Positions 34,097 through 43,411 are shown, counted from the first letter of the stretch. The stretch is DNA of 64,000 nucleotides from an uncultured Muribaculaceae bacterium (GCA_910587075.1 CAJUKE010000005.1:1-64000); one strand, 5' to 3'. Notes: a model not told the origin generated them from the letters alone. Numbers and translations: made by a program.

Positions 34097-34120
34097 ATGA
34101 AAAACACATTGCAAAGGTAA
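34097..34120 (+). other. Seven-codon ORF behind a SusC-like leader
   Basis: ATGAAAAACACATTGCAAAGG followed by TAA encodes MKNTLQR. The preceding TTAACCTTAAATCTAATACC resembles leaders I associate with SusC-type genes in this order. It may be the stump of a lost gene. A real short leader peptide is the alternative. Confidence 0.25.
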
Positions 34121-34146
34121 GCGATTTTCAAGGGGCGTGCAAACAA

Positions 34147-34257
34147 ATTGGCAAGAAAAATGAGTCATATTAACACTATTTTACATTCTTTGCCGCTCTT
34201 TGGGGTGTTTGGCGGGCAAAGTGCCACTTTTGCGCTAATTTGGCGAGCAAAATGCCA
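34147..34257 (+). repeat. Imperfect TTGGC-RRG-MAAAR-TG repeats
   Basis: TTTGGCGGGCAAAGTGCCA (34208-34226) and TTTGGCGAGCAAAATGCCA (34239-34257) differ at two positions and are 31 nt apart. A third, weaker copy ATTGGCAAGAAAAATGA starts near 34147. Each contains a TGGC...GCCA dyad. Confidence 0.6.
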
Positions 34258-34264
34258 TCAAAGA

Positions 34265-34302
34265 AAAAACGAGGCACCGTATACTTATACGATGCCTCGT
34301 TA
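34265..34302 (-). terminator. Intrinsic terminator of guaB
   Basis: AACGAGGCA and TGCCTCGTT form the outer stem (34268-34276/34293-34301) and CGTATA/TATACG the inner one. On the minus strand TTTTTTCTT follows. Confidence 0.88.
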
Positions 34303-34364
34303 ACATATTTTGATAAAATTCGTTTAATCGCTGATTGCAAGCATCTTGCAAATGAATAGCGCGC

Positions 34365-35846
34365 TTAGCGGGCCGATGCCGAGTAGTTGGGAGCCTCGGA
34401 GGTGATGGCCACGTCGTGGGGGTGGCTCTCGTTTACGCCGGCGTTGGTGATGCGGGTGAAGCGGGCCTTGTGGAGCGCCTCAATGTCGGGGGCACCGCAA
34501 TAGCCCATACCGGCGCGAAGACCGCCGAGCATCTGGTAAACGACTTCGTAGAGCGAGCCCTTGTAAGGCACGCGGGCGGCGATACCCTCGGGGACGAGCT
34601 TCTTGGCGTCGGTCTCGTTGCCCTGGAAGTAGCGGTCCTTCGACCCCTTCTCCATAGCTTCGAGCGACCCCATGCCGCGGTACGATTTGTATTTACGGCC
34701 GTTGTAGATGATGGTGTCGCCGGGAGACTCCTCGACTCCGGCGAGCATGCCGCCGAGCATGACGCTGTAGCCGCCGGCGGCGAGCGCCTTCACGATGTCG
34801 CCGCTGTAGCGGATGCCGCCGTCGGCGATTAGGGGCACCCCGGTGCCTTCGAGAGCCTTGGCAACGTCGTAGACTGCCGAGAGCTGGGGAACGCCCACCC
34901 CGGCGATGATGCGGGTGGTGCAGATCGAGCCGGGACCGATGCCGACCTTCACGCCGTCGGCGCCGTTGTCAACAAGGTAGCGCGCGGCCTCGCCGGTGGC
35001 GATGTTGCCGACTACCACGTCGATTTCGGGATACTTCTCCTTGATGGCGCGGAGGGTGCCGATCACACCTTTCGAGTGGCCATGGGCGGTGTCGATCACG
35101 ATCGCGTCAACCCCGGCGGCAACGAGGGCGTCGACGCGCTGCATCGAGTCGGCGGTAACGCCGACACCGGCGGCAACGCGGAGGCGTCCGAGCTTATCCT
35201 TGCAGGCGTTGGGCTTATCCTTGGCCTTGGTAATATCTTTATATGTCACGAGCCCCACGAGACGGCCGTCGTGGTCGACCACGGGGAGCTTTTCGATTTT
35301 GTGCTGCTGGAGAATCTGGGCCGCCTCTTCGAGGTTGGTCGACTGGGAGGTGGTGACGAGGTTTTCGGAAGTCATAACCTCGTCGACGGGGCGGTTGAGG
35401 TCGAGCTCGAAACGGAGGTCGCGGTTGGTGACGATACCCTTGAGCATCCCGTCCTTGTCGACAACGGGGATACCGCCGATGTGGTACTCCTCCATCATCT
35501 TCAGGGCGTCGGAAACGGTGGCGCCGAGGCGTATGGTCACGGGGTCGTAGATCATGCCGTTTTCGGCGCGTTTCACGGCGTGCACCTGGCGGGCCTGCTC
35601 GTCGATCGACATGTTCTTGTGGATAACGCCGATGCCACCCTCACGGGCGATGGCGATGGCGAGTTTTGCTTCAGTGACAGTGTCCATGGCCGCCGAAACA
35701 AGCGGCACGTTGAGGTCGATGTTGCGTGAGAACTTGGTCTTCAGATCGACCATGCGGGGGAGCACTTCGGAATAAGCGGGAATCAGGAGGACGTCGTCGA
35801 AGGTGAGGCCGTCCATAGCCACTCGGTCAGCAATAAAATCGGACAT
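34365..35846 (-). CDS. guaB: Inosine-5'-monophosphate dehydrogenase
   Basis: Oxidises IMP to XMP with NAD+, the committed step to GMP. The 493-residue protein starts MSDFIADRVAMDGLTFDDVLLIPAYSE (shown here only as its TFDDVLL core), has a pair of CBS domains at about 95-210, the catalytic-loop Cys in GPGSICTTRI near 305, GGIRYSGDI and the flap RGMGSLEAM. An open frame continues upstream, but the ATG at 35846 fits the family and the promoter at 35874-35905. It has its own terminator, so it is monocistronic. Confidence 0.97.
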   Translation of the reverse strand: MSDFIADRVAMDGLTFDDVLLIPAYSEVLPRMVDLKTKFSRNIDLNVPLVSAAMDTVTEAKLAIAIAREGGIGVIHKNMSIDEQARQVHAVKRAENGMIYDPVTIRLGATVSDALKMMEEYHIGGIPVVDKDGMLKGIVTNRDLRFELDLNRPVDEVMTSENLVTTSQSTNLEEAAQILQQHKIEKLPVVDHDGRLVGLVTYKDITKAKDKPNACKDKLGRLRVAAGVGVTADSMQRVDALVAAGVDAIVIDTAHGHSKGVIGTLRAIKEKYPEIDVVVGNIATGEAARYLVDNGADGVKVGIGPGSICTTRIIAGVGVPQLSAVYDVAKALEGTGVPLIADGGIRYSGDIVKALAAGGYSVMLGGMLAGVEESPGDTIIYNGRKYKSYRGMGSLEAMEKGSKDRYFQGNETDAKKLVPEGIAARVPYKGSLYEVVYQMLGGLRAGMGYCGAPDIEALHKARFTRITNAGVNESHPHDVAITSEAPNYSASAR

Positions 35847-35873
35847 AACGGAATCAGAAAATTTTATTGCACG

Positions 35874-35905
35874 CAAAGTTACGGGTTTTTCGCAATCCGC
35901 GCAAA
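35874..35905 (-). promoter_or_regulatory. Promoter of guaB
   Basis: On the minus strand TTTG (35905-35902) is followed after 20 nt by TAACTTTG (35881-35874). The expected start near 35868 gives a leader of about 20 nt. Confidence 0.7.
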
Positions 35906-35941
35906 TTTTTTCAGTCGGCCCGGCCAATTTTTTTGATGCGA

Positions 35942-35972
35942 AAAACGCCGCACGGAGTCCGTGCGGCGCTTT
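35942..35972 (-). terminator. Terminator of the retropepsin-like gene
   Basis: CGCCGCACG and CGTGCGGCG (35946-35954/35960-35968) form the stem; on the minus strand five T follow. Nearly the same hairpin occurs at 37371-37401. Confidence 0.85.
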
Positions 35973-35987
35973 CGCCGCCTGCGGTCG

Positions 35988-37301
35988 CTACCACGAAAAC
36001 GACATTACCATCCGATCCATATCGAAAGACACACTTTTGTTCAATATAAACGTCTTTAACCCGATACGGACCTGGTATTCTTCCGTCGGCTGGTATTTTT
36101 CAGACAAATCAATCCAAGGTATTGAAATCGTAGTAGAACCGATGGTAAGCGGCACGTCCTCAATCTTGTAAACCTGGATTTCATCGTATCCGCCACTTCC
36201 ACCCATCAACGCGTCGCGAGGCTCCTGCCCTTCCCTCACATACGATTTCATAACGGGCCAGCAATTAGCGAAGAAAATGCCGAACGAGCCATCGCCGCAA
36301 TCCGGGTCTACAAGCATAGGTTGACCATTGACACTACCCCGCGCCACAATTTGGTTGCCATTGGCAATCATCATATTTGATTCCTCAAACGCGGGTACAA
36401 GTGAGCTGTCAGACACCACGAGGCAAGAGTTCTCAAAATCAAGTTTAACGTTCCGCAGAGCGTTCATCACTTCATAACCAATCACAATGTCGGTACGCTG
36501 TAGCTGGACATCGAGGGCGTCGTGACCAGTGCGCATATCCAAAACAAGGAAAGGGACGTCGTAAATCGTCACGTCGCCAAGCCTCATTGAGTCAGCGATC
36601 GCCATAGGCACACCTGCCACATCGCGAGTGCCACCAGCCACCATTGAGGCATCCAATTTTTTCAGCCCCATATCATTAGCCTCTTGTGTTGAAACAACGT
36701 TGACACCCGCACCAGTGTCGAAGCGAATATCGCGTTTTTCGCCGTTGATTTGGCAATCCTCAAGATACGCTACCATAATAGAAGGTTGCGACTCAACCAT
36801 TGCGAGACTATCTATCCGCAAGGGTATGGAATGAACCCCGACATTATTGACTACACGATAAGGATTGTAGTGGGAAAGAGCCTTGTGGCGGTCAATCTGA
36901 TTCTCAAAAACCGCGATGGTGGTTGAATCAAGATACTGCTTGGTCTGACTCACAATTTGCGTGAGCAGCCGCGCGGCGCCTTCATTATCACCCAGGTTGC
37001 CCATATCAATAGCCATAAGCTGACTAACCGACAGCACATTACCAATGTCCAAATTCCCGCTGTTAATCAAGGCCGCAGAAAGCCTGACAGCCTTTTCGGG
37101 CTTGTTGAAAAAGTGGGCCAGCATAGCCTCGGCAAAATCATTTAAGAAAGGTGTGACCGAGTCAGTGTTCGTGTTAAGGAAATCCCTTAGTTCAAACCAC
37201 TGACCGTTGTTCATCATACCACCCACTTTGTCATCCGCCGATTGCGCGAATGTCGAAAGGGTGATAAGTGCCGATATAAAGAGAGCGATGTATTTTTTCA
37301 T
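35988..37301 (-). CDS. Secreted retropepsin-like aspartic protease family protein
   Basis: A 437-residue exported protein; the ATG at 37301 begins a clear signal peptide (MKKYIALFISALITLSTFAQS). Residues 20-170 are helical and may be TPR-like. The catalytic-type motif FDTGAGVNVVS lies near residue 200, followed by hydrophobic strands and VIGYEVMNALRNVKLDF, the usual retropepsin flap and second-strand pattern. A single DTG motif implies a dimer, or a second half-site in the C-terminal part where no second DTG is seen. Composition is AT-richer than the neighbours. It stands between two nearly identical hairpins, suggesting a self-contained inserted unit. Confidence 0.78.
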   Translation of the reverse strand: MKKYIALFISALITLSTFAQSADDKVGGMMNNGQWFELRDFLNTNTDSVTPFLNDFAEAMLAHFFNKPEKAVRLSAALINSGNLDIGNVLSVSQLMAIDMGNLGDNEGAARLLTQIVSQTKQYLDSTTIAVFENQIDRHKALSHYNPYRVVNNVGVHSIPLRIDSLAMVESQPSIMVAYLEDCQINGEKRDIRFDTGAGVNVVSTQEANDMGLKKLDASMVAGGTRDVAGVPMAIADSMRLGDVTIYDVPFLVLDMRTGHDALDVQLQRTDIVIGYEVMNALRNVKLDFENSCLVVSDSSLVPAFEESNMMIANGNQIVARGSVNGQPMLVDPDCGDGSFGIFFANCWPVMKSYVREGQEPRDALMGGSGGYDEIQVYKIEDVPLTIGSTTISIPWIDLSEKYQPTEEYQVRIGLKTFILNKSVSFDMDRMVMSFSW

Positions 37302-37370
37302 ATCGCGAACATATGTATTTTCAGCGATATACACAAGCCGGGGCAATACGTCGCTCATTTTTTAGACCAA

Positions 37371-37401
37371 AAAGCGCCGCACGGACTCCGTGCGGCGCTT
37401 T
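37371..37401 (-). terminator. Terminator of metK
   Basis: AAAGCGCCGCACG (37371-37383) pairs with CGTGCGGCGCTTT (37389-37401) around GACTC; T-rich sequence follows on the minus strand. The hairpin nearly matches the one at 35942-35972. Confidence 0.85.
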
Positions 37402-37455
37402 CGCTGCCCGCGGTCAGGCGGGCGTAAGGGGTATGGGGTCGGCGGGGTGCCCGGC

Positions 37456-38769
37456 TCAGAGTCCGAACGCGGCCTTCACGGCGTCGACGTAGTCGAGCTT
37501 CTCCCAGGTGAAAAGCTCTACGGTGAGCTCGCGGTCTCCGTCGTAGCGCGAGTGGAAGCGCTTGGTGACGGTGCGGGGCGTGCGCCCGATGTGGCCGTAA
37601 GTAGCGGTTTCGAGATAGATCGGCGCGCGGAGCTTGAGGCGCTTCTCGATCGAGGCGGGACGCATATCGAAAATCCGCTTCACGATTGCCGAAATCTCGG
37701 CGTCGCTCTTGTCCACCTTGGCCGTGCCGCGGGTGTTGACGTAGAGGCTCACAGGCTCGGCGACGCCGATGGCGTAGGCGACCTGCACGAGCGCCTCGCG
37801 GCACACGCCGGCGGCAACGAGGTTCTTCGCTATGTGGCGGGCGGCGTAGGCTGCCGAGCGGTCGACCTTCGAGGGGTCCTTGCCGGAGAAAGCGCCGCCG
37901 CCGTGGGCGCCGCGGCCTCCGTAGGTGTCAACGATGATTTTGCGCCCTGTGAGGCCGGTGTCGCCGTGGGGGCCACCGATCACGAATTTACCGGTCGGGT
38001 TGACGTGGAGCACGATCTCGTCGTCGAAGAGGGCGCGGAGATTCTCGGGGAGCGCGGCTTTAACGCGGGGAAGGAGCACCTTGGCAACGTCGTCGCGGAT
38101 TATGGCGAGCATCTCGCTGTCGGCCTCCTCCTGGGTGCGCCCTTCGGCAGGGCTTATGAAGTCGTCGTGCTGGGTCGACACCACGATGGTGTGCACGCGC
38201 ACGGGGCGGTTGTCGCCGTCATATTCCACCGTGACCTGGCTCTTGGAGTCGGGGCGGAGGTAGCTCTTGCGCTTCCCTTCGGGGGTGATGTATGTCATCT
38301 CCTCGCCTTCGCGACGGATTTTCGACAGTTCTTTGAGGATGGCGTGGCTTAGGCCCACGGTCAGGGGGATGTACTCGGGAGTCTCGTCGACGGCGTAGCC
38401 GAACATCATGCCCTGGTCGCCGGCGCCCTGCTCCTCGACCTCGGCGCGCTCGACGCCGCGGTTTATGTCGGGGCTCTGCTCGTGAACGGCGGAGAGCACG
38501 CCGCACGATTCGCCGTCGAATTTCAGCGAGGAGTCGCAGTATCCGATCTCGTTGATTACCCGGCGGGCGGTCTCGGCGAGGTCGACATACGCCTCCGACT
38601 TCACTTCGCCGGCGATGACCACCTGGCCGGTGGTAACGAGGGTTTCACAAGCCACCTTCGACGCCGGGTCGTAGGCGAGCATCTCGTCGAGCACGGCGTC
38701 GGAAATCTGGTCGGCCACCTTGTCGGGATGCCCCTCGGAGACCGATTCTGATGTAAATAAATAATTCAT
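37456..38769 (-). CDS. metK: S-adenosylmethionine synthetase
   Basis: Makes SAM from methionine and ATP in the cytoplasm. The 437-residue protein starts MNYLFTSESVSEGHPDKVADQ (pattern), and has the adenine/phosphate motifs GAGDQGMMFGYA near 120 and GGAFSGKDPSKVDRSAAY near 285. It is somewhat longer than the Escherichia coli enzyme (384), with insertions typical of Bacteroidota. In-frame ATGs upstream are less likely. A TAAATTTG box at 38815-38808 could be the -7 element. A tRNA-Cys gene and its terminator lie upstream. Confidence 0.97.
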   Translation of the reverse strand: MNYLFTSESVSEGHPDKVADQISDAVLDEMLAYDPASKVACETLVTTGQVVIAGEVKSEAYVDLAETARRVINEIGYCDSSLKFDGESCGVLSAVHEQSPDINRGVERAEVEEQGAGDQGMMFGYAVDETPEYIPLTVGLSHAILKELSKIRREGEEMTYITPEGKRKSYLRPDSKSQVTVEYDGDNRPVRVHTIVVSTQHDDFISPAEGRTQEEADSEMLAIIRDDVAKVLLPRVKAALPENLRALFDDEIVLHVNPTGKFVIGGPHGDTGLTGRKIIVDTYGGRGAHGGGAFSGKDPSKVDRSAAYAARHIAKNLVAAGVCREALVQVAYAIGVAEPVSLYVNTRGTAKVDKSDAEISAIVKRIFDMRPASIEKRLKLRAPIYLETATYGHIGRTPRTVTKRFHSRYDGDRELTVELFTWEKLDYVDAVKAAFGL

Positions 38770-38822
38770 GGAGCTTTTTAGCATTTTTTTAAGTGGTTGC
38801 AAGCAATCAAATTTATCCACAA

Positions 38823-38845
38823 AAACCCGCCCCATCGGGGCGGGT
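38823..38845 (-). terminator. Terminator of tRNA-Cys
   Basis: AACCCGCCCC (38823-38832) and GGGGCGGGTT (38836-38845) form a perfect 10-bp stem with a 3-nt loop; on the minus strand TTTTTG follows. Confidence 0.9.
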
Positions 38846-38850
38846 TCAGG

Positions 38851-38924
38851 ATGGAGGTACCAAGCGGAATCGAACCGCTGTAGACGGTTTTGCAGACCGT
38901 TACCTAACCACTCGGCCATGGTAC
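38851..38924 (-). tRNA. tRNA-Cys (GCA)
   Basis: The 74-nt gene reads on the minus strand with acceptor stem GGTACCA/TGGTACC, D-arm, anticodon stem ACGGT(C)/(G)ACCGT around CTGCAAA (anticodon GCA), T-arm AGCGG-TTCGATT-CCGCT, discriminator U and an encoded CCA (38853-38851). It has its own promoter and terminator. Confidence 0.97.
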
Positions 38925-38976
38925 CATATTTCAAAACAAAACTATTCGCAAGGGGCACGGGGCCGATTTGCGGATG

Positions 38977-39008
38977 CAAAGTTAGCGCATTCTTTTGAAA
39001 CTCCCAAA
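38977..39008 (-). promoter_or_regulatory. Promoter of tRNA-Cys
   Basis: On the minus strand TTTG (39008-39005) is followed after 20 nt by TAACTTTG (38984-38977), about 50 nt before the tRNA 5' end. Confidence 0.7.
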
Positions 39009-39193
39009 TTTTTCGGCCATTTTAGCGAAAATATTTTCCAACACCCCTCAGCGACGCAAAGTTATCTACACATAAAAACTATTTAACGCGGCCGCGGAGG
39101 GAATTTGCGGTATTTTGGGTAACTTTGGATGTTTTTTCCCTCACACAATCCGGCGGGCGATCCCGCCAACGCTTATCCAACCTTTAGTATATT

Positions 39194-42100
39194 ATGGCAG
39201 GTTTTGTGCATCTGCACGTCCACACGCAATACTCCGTTCTCGACGGCCAGGCATCTATCGACGCCCTGGTCGACAAGGCTATGGCCGACGGAATGCCGGG
39301 TATCGCCATCACCGACCACGGCAATATGTTCGGCATCAAGGAGTTCTTCAACTACGTCGCCAAAAAGAACGGCAAGACAAAGAAGGCCATCAAGGATGCC
39401 GAGAAAGCCGCCTCCGAGGCCGCGACCGACGAGGAGCGAGCCGCCAACCTCGCCGAGGCCGAGAAACTCCGCAAGAAAATCTTCAAGCCGATTTTCGGAT
39501 GCGAGGTATATGTGGCCAACGACAACCTGCTCACCCACACCGACAAGCACGACACCGGCCGCCACCTCATACTGCTGGCCAAGAACCTCAAAGGGTATCA
39601 CAACCTGGTGAAAATCGTGTCAAAAGCCTGGACCGAGGGTTTCTACAGCCACCCCCGCACCGACAAGCACGAAATCGAGAAGCACCGCGAGGGGCTCATC
39701 GTGTGCTCGGCGTGCCTCGGCGGCGAGATACCCAAACTCATCACCTCCGGGCAGATCGAGGAGGCCGAGAAGCAGGTGAAGTGGTGGCACGACATATTCG
39801 GCGACGACTACTACCTCGAACTCCAGCGCCACAAGGCGACGGTGCCCCGCGCCAACCACGAGGCCTTCGAGCTCCAGCAGATCGTGAACCGCGAGCTTAT
39901 GCGCATCAGCCGCGAGCAGGGCATCAAGCTCGTGTGCACCAACGACGTGCACTTCGTCAACGAGGACGACGCCGAAGCCCATGAGCGCCTCATATGTATC
40001 TCCACCGGCAAGAAACTCGCCGACGAGAACCGAATGCTCTACAGCAAACAGGAGTGGATGAAAACCACCGACGAGATGGCCCGCCTGTTCGACGATGTTC
40101 CCGAATCGCTCGCCAACACCCTCGAAATCTGCGACAAGGTTGAGTTCTACGACATCGACCACGCCCCGATTATGCCCTTCTTCGCCATCCCCGAGGAGTT
40201 CGGCACCGAGGAGGAATACCGACAGCGCATCACCGAGAAGGACCTCTTCGACGAATTCACCCGCGACGAGAACGGCAACGTGGTCATGAGCCAGGAGGAC
40301 GCCGAGAACAAAATCAAGAAACTCGGCGGCTACGACAAGCTGTACCGCATCAAATTCGAGGCCGACTACCTGGCCAAGCTCGCCTACGAGGGCGCGCGCC
40401 GCCGCTACGGCGACCCGCTGACCGAGGAACTTGAGGAACGCATCAAGTTCGAGCTGCACATTATGAAGACCATGGGCTTCCCCGGCTACTTCCTCATCGT
40501 GCAGGACTTCATCAACGCCTCCCGCGACAAGCTCGGGGTCAGCGTCGGCCCGGGCCGAGGCTCGGCGGCCGGTTCATGCGTGGCCTACTGCCTGGGCATC
40601 ACCCAGATCGACCCGGTGAAGTACGACCTCCTGTTCGAGCGCTTCCTCAACCCCGACCGAATCTCACTCCCCGATATCGACGTCGACTTCGACGACGACG
40701 GCCGCGCACGCGTGCTGCAATACGTCACCGACAAGTACGGCGCCGACAAAGTGGCCCACATCATCACCTACGGCACCATGGCCGCCAAATCGGCCATCAA
40801 GGACGCCGCCCGCGTCGAGGGGCTCTCGATTCCCGAGAGCGACCGCCTCACCAAGATGATACCAAAGCATATGCCCGAGGTCAACGGCAAGGAGCTGAAA
40901 CCGACGCTTAAGAACTGCTACGAATACGTCGAGGAGTTCAAGCGCGAGCTCTCCCTCGGCATGCCGGAAACCAAGCAGGTGCTCAAATACGCCGGGCAGC
41001 TCGAAGGGAACGTGCGCAACACCGGCGTGCACGCCTGCGGCGTCATCATATGCCGCGACCCGATCAGCGACTGGGTGCCGGTGAGCACCGCCGTCGACAA
41101 ACAGGAGGGCAAACTGCTCGTCACCCAGTACGAGGGGCGCGTAATCGAGGAGACCGGGCTTATCAAGATGGACTTCCTTGGCCTCAAAACCTTGTCGATC
41201 ATCATGGACGCGGTGAAGAACATCGAGCTCACCCGCGGTATGAAAATCGACATGGACAACATCCCCATCGACGACCCCGCGACATACCAGCTCTACTGCG
41301 AAGGGCGCACCATAGGCACGTTCCAGTTCGAGTCAGCGGGTATGCAGAAATACCTCCGCGAGCTCCAGCCCTCGACCTTCGAGGACCTCATAGCGATGAA
41401 CGCCCTATACCGCCCCGGGCCTATGGACTATATCCCGGAGTTCATCTCCCGAAAGCACGGCAAGACCCCGATTGTCTACGACATCCCGGTGATGGAGAAG
41501 TACCTCAAGGACACCTACGGGGTAACCGTTTACCAGGAGCAGGTCATGCTGCTGTCGCGCCTGCTGGCCAACTTCACCCGAGGCGAGAGCGACACCCTCC
41601 GAAAGGCAATGGGTAAGAAGCTAATCGACAAGATGAACCACCTCAAAGGGAAGTTTATGGAGGGGGGACAGGCCAACGGCCACGACCCCAAGGTGCTCGA
41701 CAAAATATGGAAGGACTGGGAGAAATTCGCATCCTACGCCTTCAACAAGAGCCACGCGACCTGCTACAGCTGGGTCGCCTTCCAGACCGCTTACCTAAAG
41801 GCCAACTATCCGGCGGAATACATGGCGGCTGTGCTGTCGCGCAACCGCTCCGATATCACGAAGCTCACGTTCTTCATGGACGAGTGCAAGTCGATGCGCA
41901 TCCCCATCAAGGGCCCCGACGTCAACGAATCGTTCAACGACTTCGGTGTGAACAAGGAGGGGGCCATACGCTACGGACTCGCCGCCATCAAGGGTGTGGG
42001 CGACAACGTGGTGGCCTCCATCATCGCCGCCCGCAAGGAGGGGGGCCCGTTCCAGAACATCTACGACTTCGTTGAGCGCGTGCCCTCCCAGGCCATCAAC

Positions 42101-42985
42101 CGCAAGGTCATGGAATCGCTCGCCCTGGCCGGAGCCTTCGACTGCTTCCCCGAGGCCAAACGCGAGGACTATTTCGAGAAAAACTCGCGCGACGAGAGCC
42201 TCGCCGACCAGCTGATGCGCTACGGCGCGCTCTACCAGAAGGCCCAGAGCGACCAGACCGCCTCGCTGTTCGGCGATATGGACGCCGAGCTCAACACCGC
42301 CGGGCGCCCCACTATACGCCCCGCGCAGCGCTGGGTCGACAGCGAGAAACTGCAACACGAGAAGGACCTCGTAGGCATGTTCCTCTCGGGCAACCCGCTT
42401 GACCCCTTCTATATGGAGCTCAACTTCGGCATGCAGACCATCAAGCAGCGCAACGAGATGGAGCCCGAGGAGGGGAAGGAGGTAGTGTTCGGCGGCATGG
42501 TGACCAAATTCGAGTCGCGCCCGGCCAAGTCGGGAGGCTTCTTCGGCATAATGTCCGTGGAGGACTATTCCGGCTCCACCGAGTTCCGCCTCTTCAAGCA
42601 GAAATACGTCGATTTCGCCAAGTACGGTGTGCCCGGCACGCCGATCGTGGTCAACGCCCGCTTCGAGCGCCGCTATAACGGGGAAATAACCCTCGAAATA
42701 CAGCGCATCCGCCTGTTGAGCGACATCAAGGGGCAGCTCTTAGGGGGCGTGAATCTGACCCTTACCCCTACCGAGATCACCCCCACCCTCACCGACATAC
42801 TCAAGGAATGCCTCAACCGCAAGCCCGAGGAGGGCACGTCGTTCGGCCATTTCAACGTAAACCTGGCCGACCCCGCGTCGGGGCGCCTGGTGAAGCTCAC
42901 CTCGTCGCACCGCGTGCCTCTCGACCGCGAGCTCGCCAAAACCCTTGATCAGCTCGACGTGGCCTACACATTCGAACGAAACTAA
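39194..42985 (+). CDS. dnaE: DNA polymerase III alpha subunit
   Basis: Replicative C-family polymerase of 1263 residues. Domains in order: PHP domain (about 1-330) starting with FVHLHVHTQYSVLDG; palm with catalytic aspartates in LPDIDVDFDDDGR near residue 495 and a later one; thumb and fingers with GPGRGSAAGS and NALYRPGPM; tandem helix-hairpin-helix near 930; and an OB-fold domain near 1100. The PHP histidines (HLHVH, TDHGN) are kept, so metal-dependent activity of that domain is possible. A TAACTTTG box at 39120-39127 lies 66 nt before the ATG. trxA follows after 27 nt. Confidence 0.97.
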   Translation: MAGFVHLHVHTQYSVLDGQASIDALVDKAMADGMPGIAITDHGNMFGIKEFFNYVAKKNGKTKKAIKDAEKAASEAATDEERAANLAEAEKLRKKIFKPIFGCEVYVANDNLLTHTDKHDTGRHLILLAKNLKGYHNLVKIVSKAWTEGFYSHPRTDKHEIEKHREGLIVCSACLGGEIPKLITSGQIEEAEKQVKWWHDIFGDDYYLELQRHKATVPRANHEAFELQQIVNRELMRISREQGIKLVCTNDVHFVNEDDAEAHERLICISTGKKLADENRMLYSKQEWMKTTDEMARLFDDVPESLANTLEICDKVEFYDIDHAPIMPFFAIPEEFGTEEEYRQRITEKDLFDEFTRDENGNVVMSQEDAENKIKKLGGYDKLYRIKFEADYLAKLAYEGARRRYGDPLTEELEERIKFELHIMKTMGFPGYFLIVQDFINASRDKLGVSVGPGRGSAAGSCVAYCLGITQIDPVKYDLLFERFLNPDRISLPDIDVDFDDDGRARVLQYVTDKYGADKVAHIITYGTMAAKSAIKDAARVEGLSIPESDRLTKMIPKHMPEVNGKELKPTLKNCYEYVEEFKRELSLGMPETKQVLKYAGQLEGNVRNTGVHACGVIICRDPISDWVPVSTAVDKQEGKLLVTQYEGRVIEETGLIKMDFLGLKTLSIIMDAVKNIELTRGMKIDMDNIPIDDPATYQLYCEGRTIGTFQFESAGMQKYLRELQPSTFEDLIAMNALYRPGPMDYIPEFISRKHGKTPIVYDIPVMEKYLKDTYGVTVYQEQVMLLSRLLANFTRGESDTLRKAMGKKLIDKMNHLKGKFMEGGQANGHDPKVLDKIWKDWEKFASYAFNKSHATCYSWVAFQTAYLKANYPAEYMAAVLSRNRSDITKLTFFMDECKSMRIPIKGPDVNESFNDFGVNKEGAIRYGLAAIKGVGDNVVASIIAARKEGGPFQNIYDFVERVPSQAINRKVMESLALAGAFDCFPEAKREDYFEKNSRDESLADQLMRYGALYQKAQSDQTASLFGDMDAELNTAGRPTIRPAQRWVDSEKLQHEKDLVGMFLSGNPLDPFYMELNFGMQTIKQRNEMEPEEGKEVVFGGMVTKFESRPAKSGGFFGIMSVEDYSGSTEFRLFKQKYVDFAKYGVPGTPIVVNARFERRYNGEITLEIQRIRLLSDIKGQLLGGVNLTLTPTEITPTLTDILKECLNRKPEEGTSFGHFNVNLADPASGRLVKLTSSHRVPLDRELAKTLDQLDVAYTFERN

Positions 42986-43012
42986 CCAACCAACATCAAT
43001 ACACATATCATT

Positions 43013-43336
43013 ATGGCAATGACTATCACCGACGAAAACGCCCGCGAAATCATCGAGTCGGGCAAACCTGTGGTTATCGACTTCTGGGCAACCTGGTGCG
43101 GCCCCTGCGTTGGCATGGCCCCCATAATCGACGAGCTGGCCAAAGAATACGAGGGCCGCGTCGTAATCGGCAAATACAATGTCGACGAGGAGGGTGACCT
43201 CAGCACCGAGTACCGCATCATGTCGCTCCCGACCATCCTCTTCTTCAAGGACGGCAAGAAAACCACCATCCGCCTGGCCGGATCGCAGAAGCGCGAAACC
43301 CTCGTGGAGAAAATCGAGGAGCTCCTGGCCCTCTGA
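43013..43336 (+). CDS. trxA: Thioredoxin
   Basis: A 107-residue cytoplasmic thiol-disulfide reductant with active site W28-CGPC (Cys29 and Cys32) and the cis-proline motif SLPTILFF near residue 73. Start and length are normal. It lies 27 nt downstream of dnaE, so it is likely cotranscribed with it, and it is followed by a strong hairpin pair at 43412-43456. Confidence 0.96.
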   Translation: MAMTITDENAREIIESGKPVVIDFWATWCGPCVGMAPIIDELAKEYEGRVVIGKYNVDEEGDLSTEYRIMSLPTILFFKDGKKTTIRLAGSQKRETLVEKIEELLAL

Positions 43337-43411
43337 GAAACGGCTTTAAGAGCTTGTTTAAAATTTCAAACCGTTTCTGATGCCCCGAGGCAGAATGAAT
43401 AACGAACCCGA

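Larger units (their letters stand above)
33905..34364. other. AT-rich spacer with gene remnant and repeats
   Basis: About 460 nt between the flavodiiron gene and guaB, with no full gene. It contains a decapitated-looking leader and 7-codon ORF (34097-34120), three imperfect copies of a TTGGC-rich motif (34147-34257) and the guaB terminator (34265-34302). A TAATTTCG box at 33952-33945 may serve the flavodiiron gene. Confidence 0.5.

Noticed and set aside
39129..39984. Open frames overlapping the start of dnaE in other frames
   Set aside because: Arg/Pro-rich, no motifs; dnaE has the complete PHP start in its own frame.
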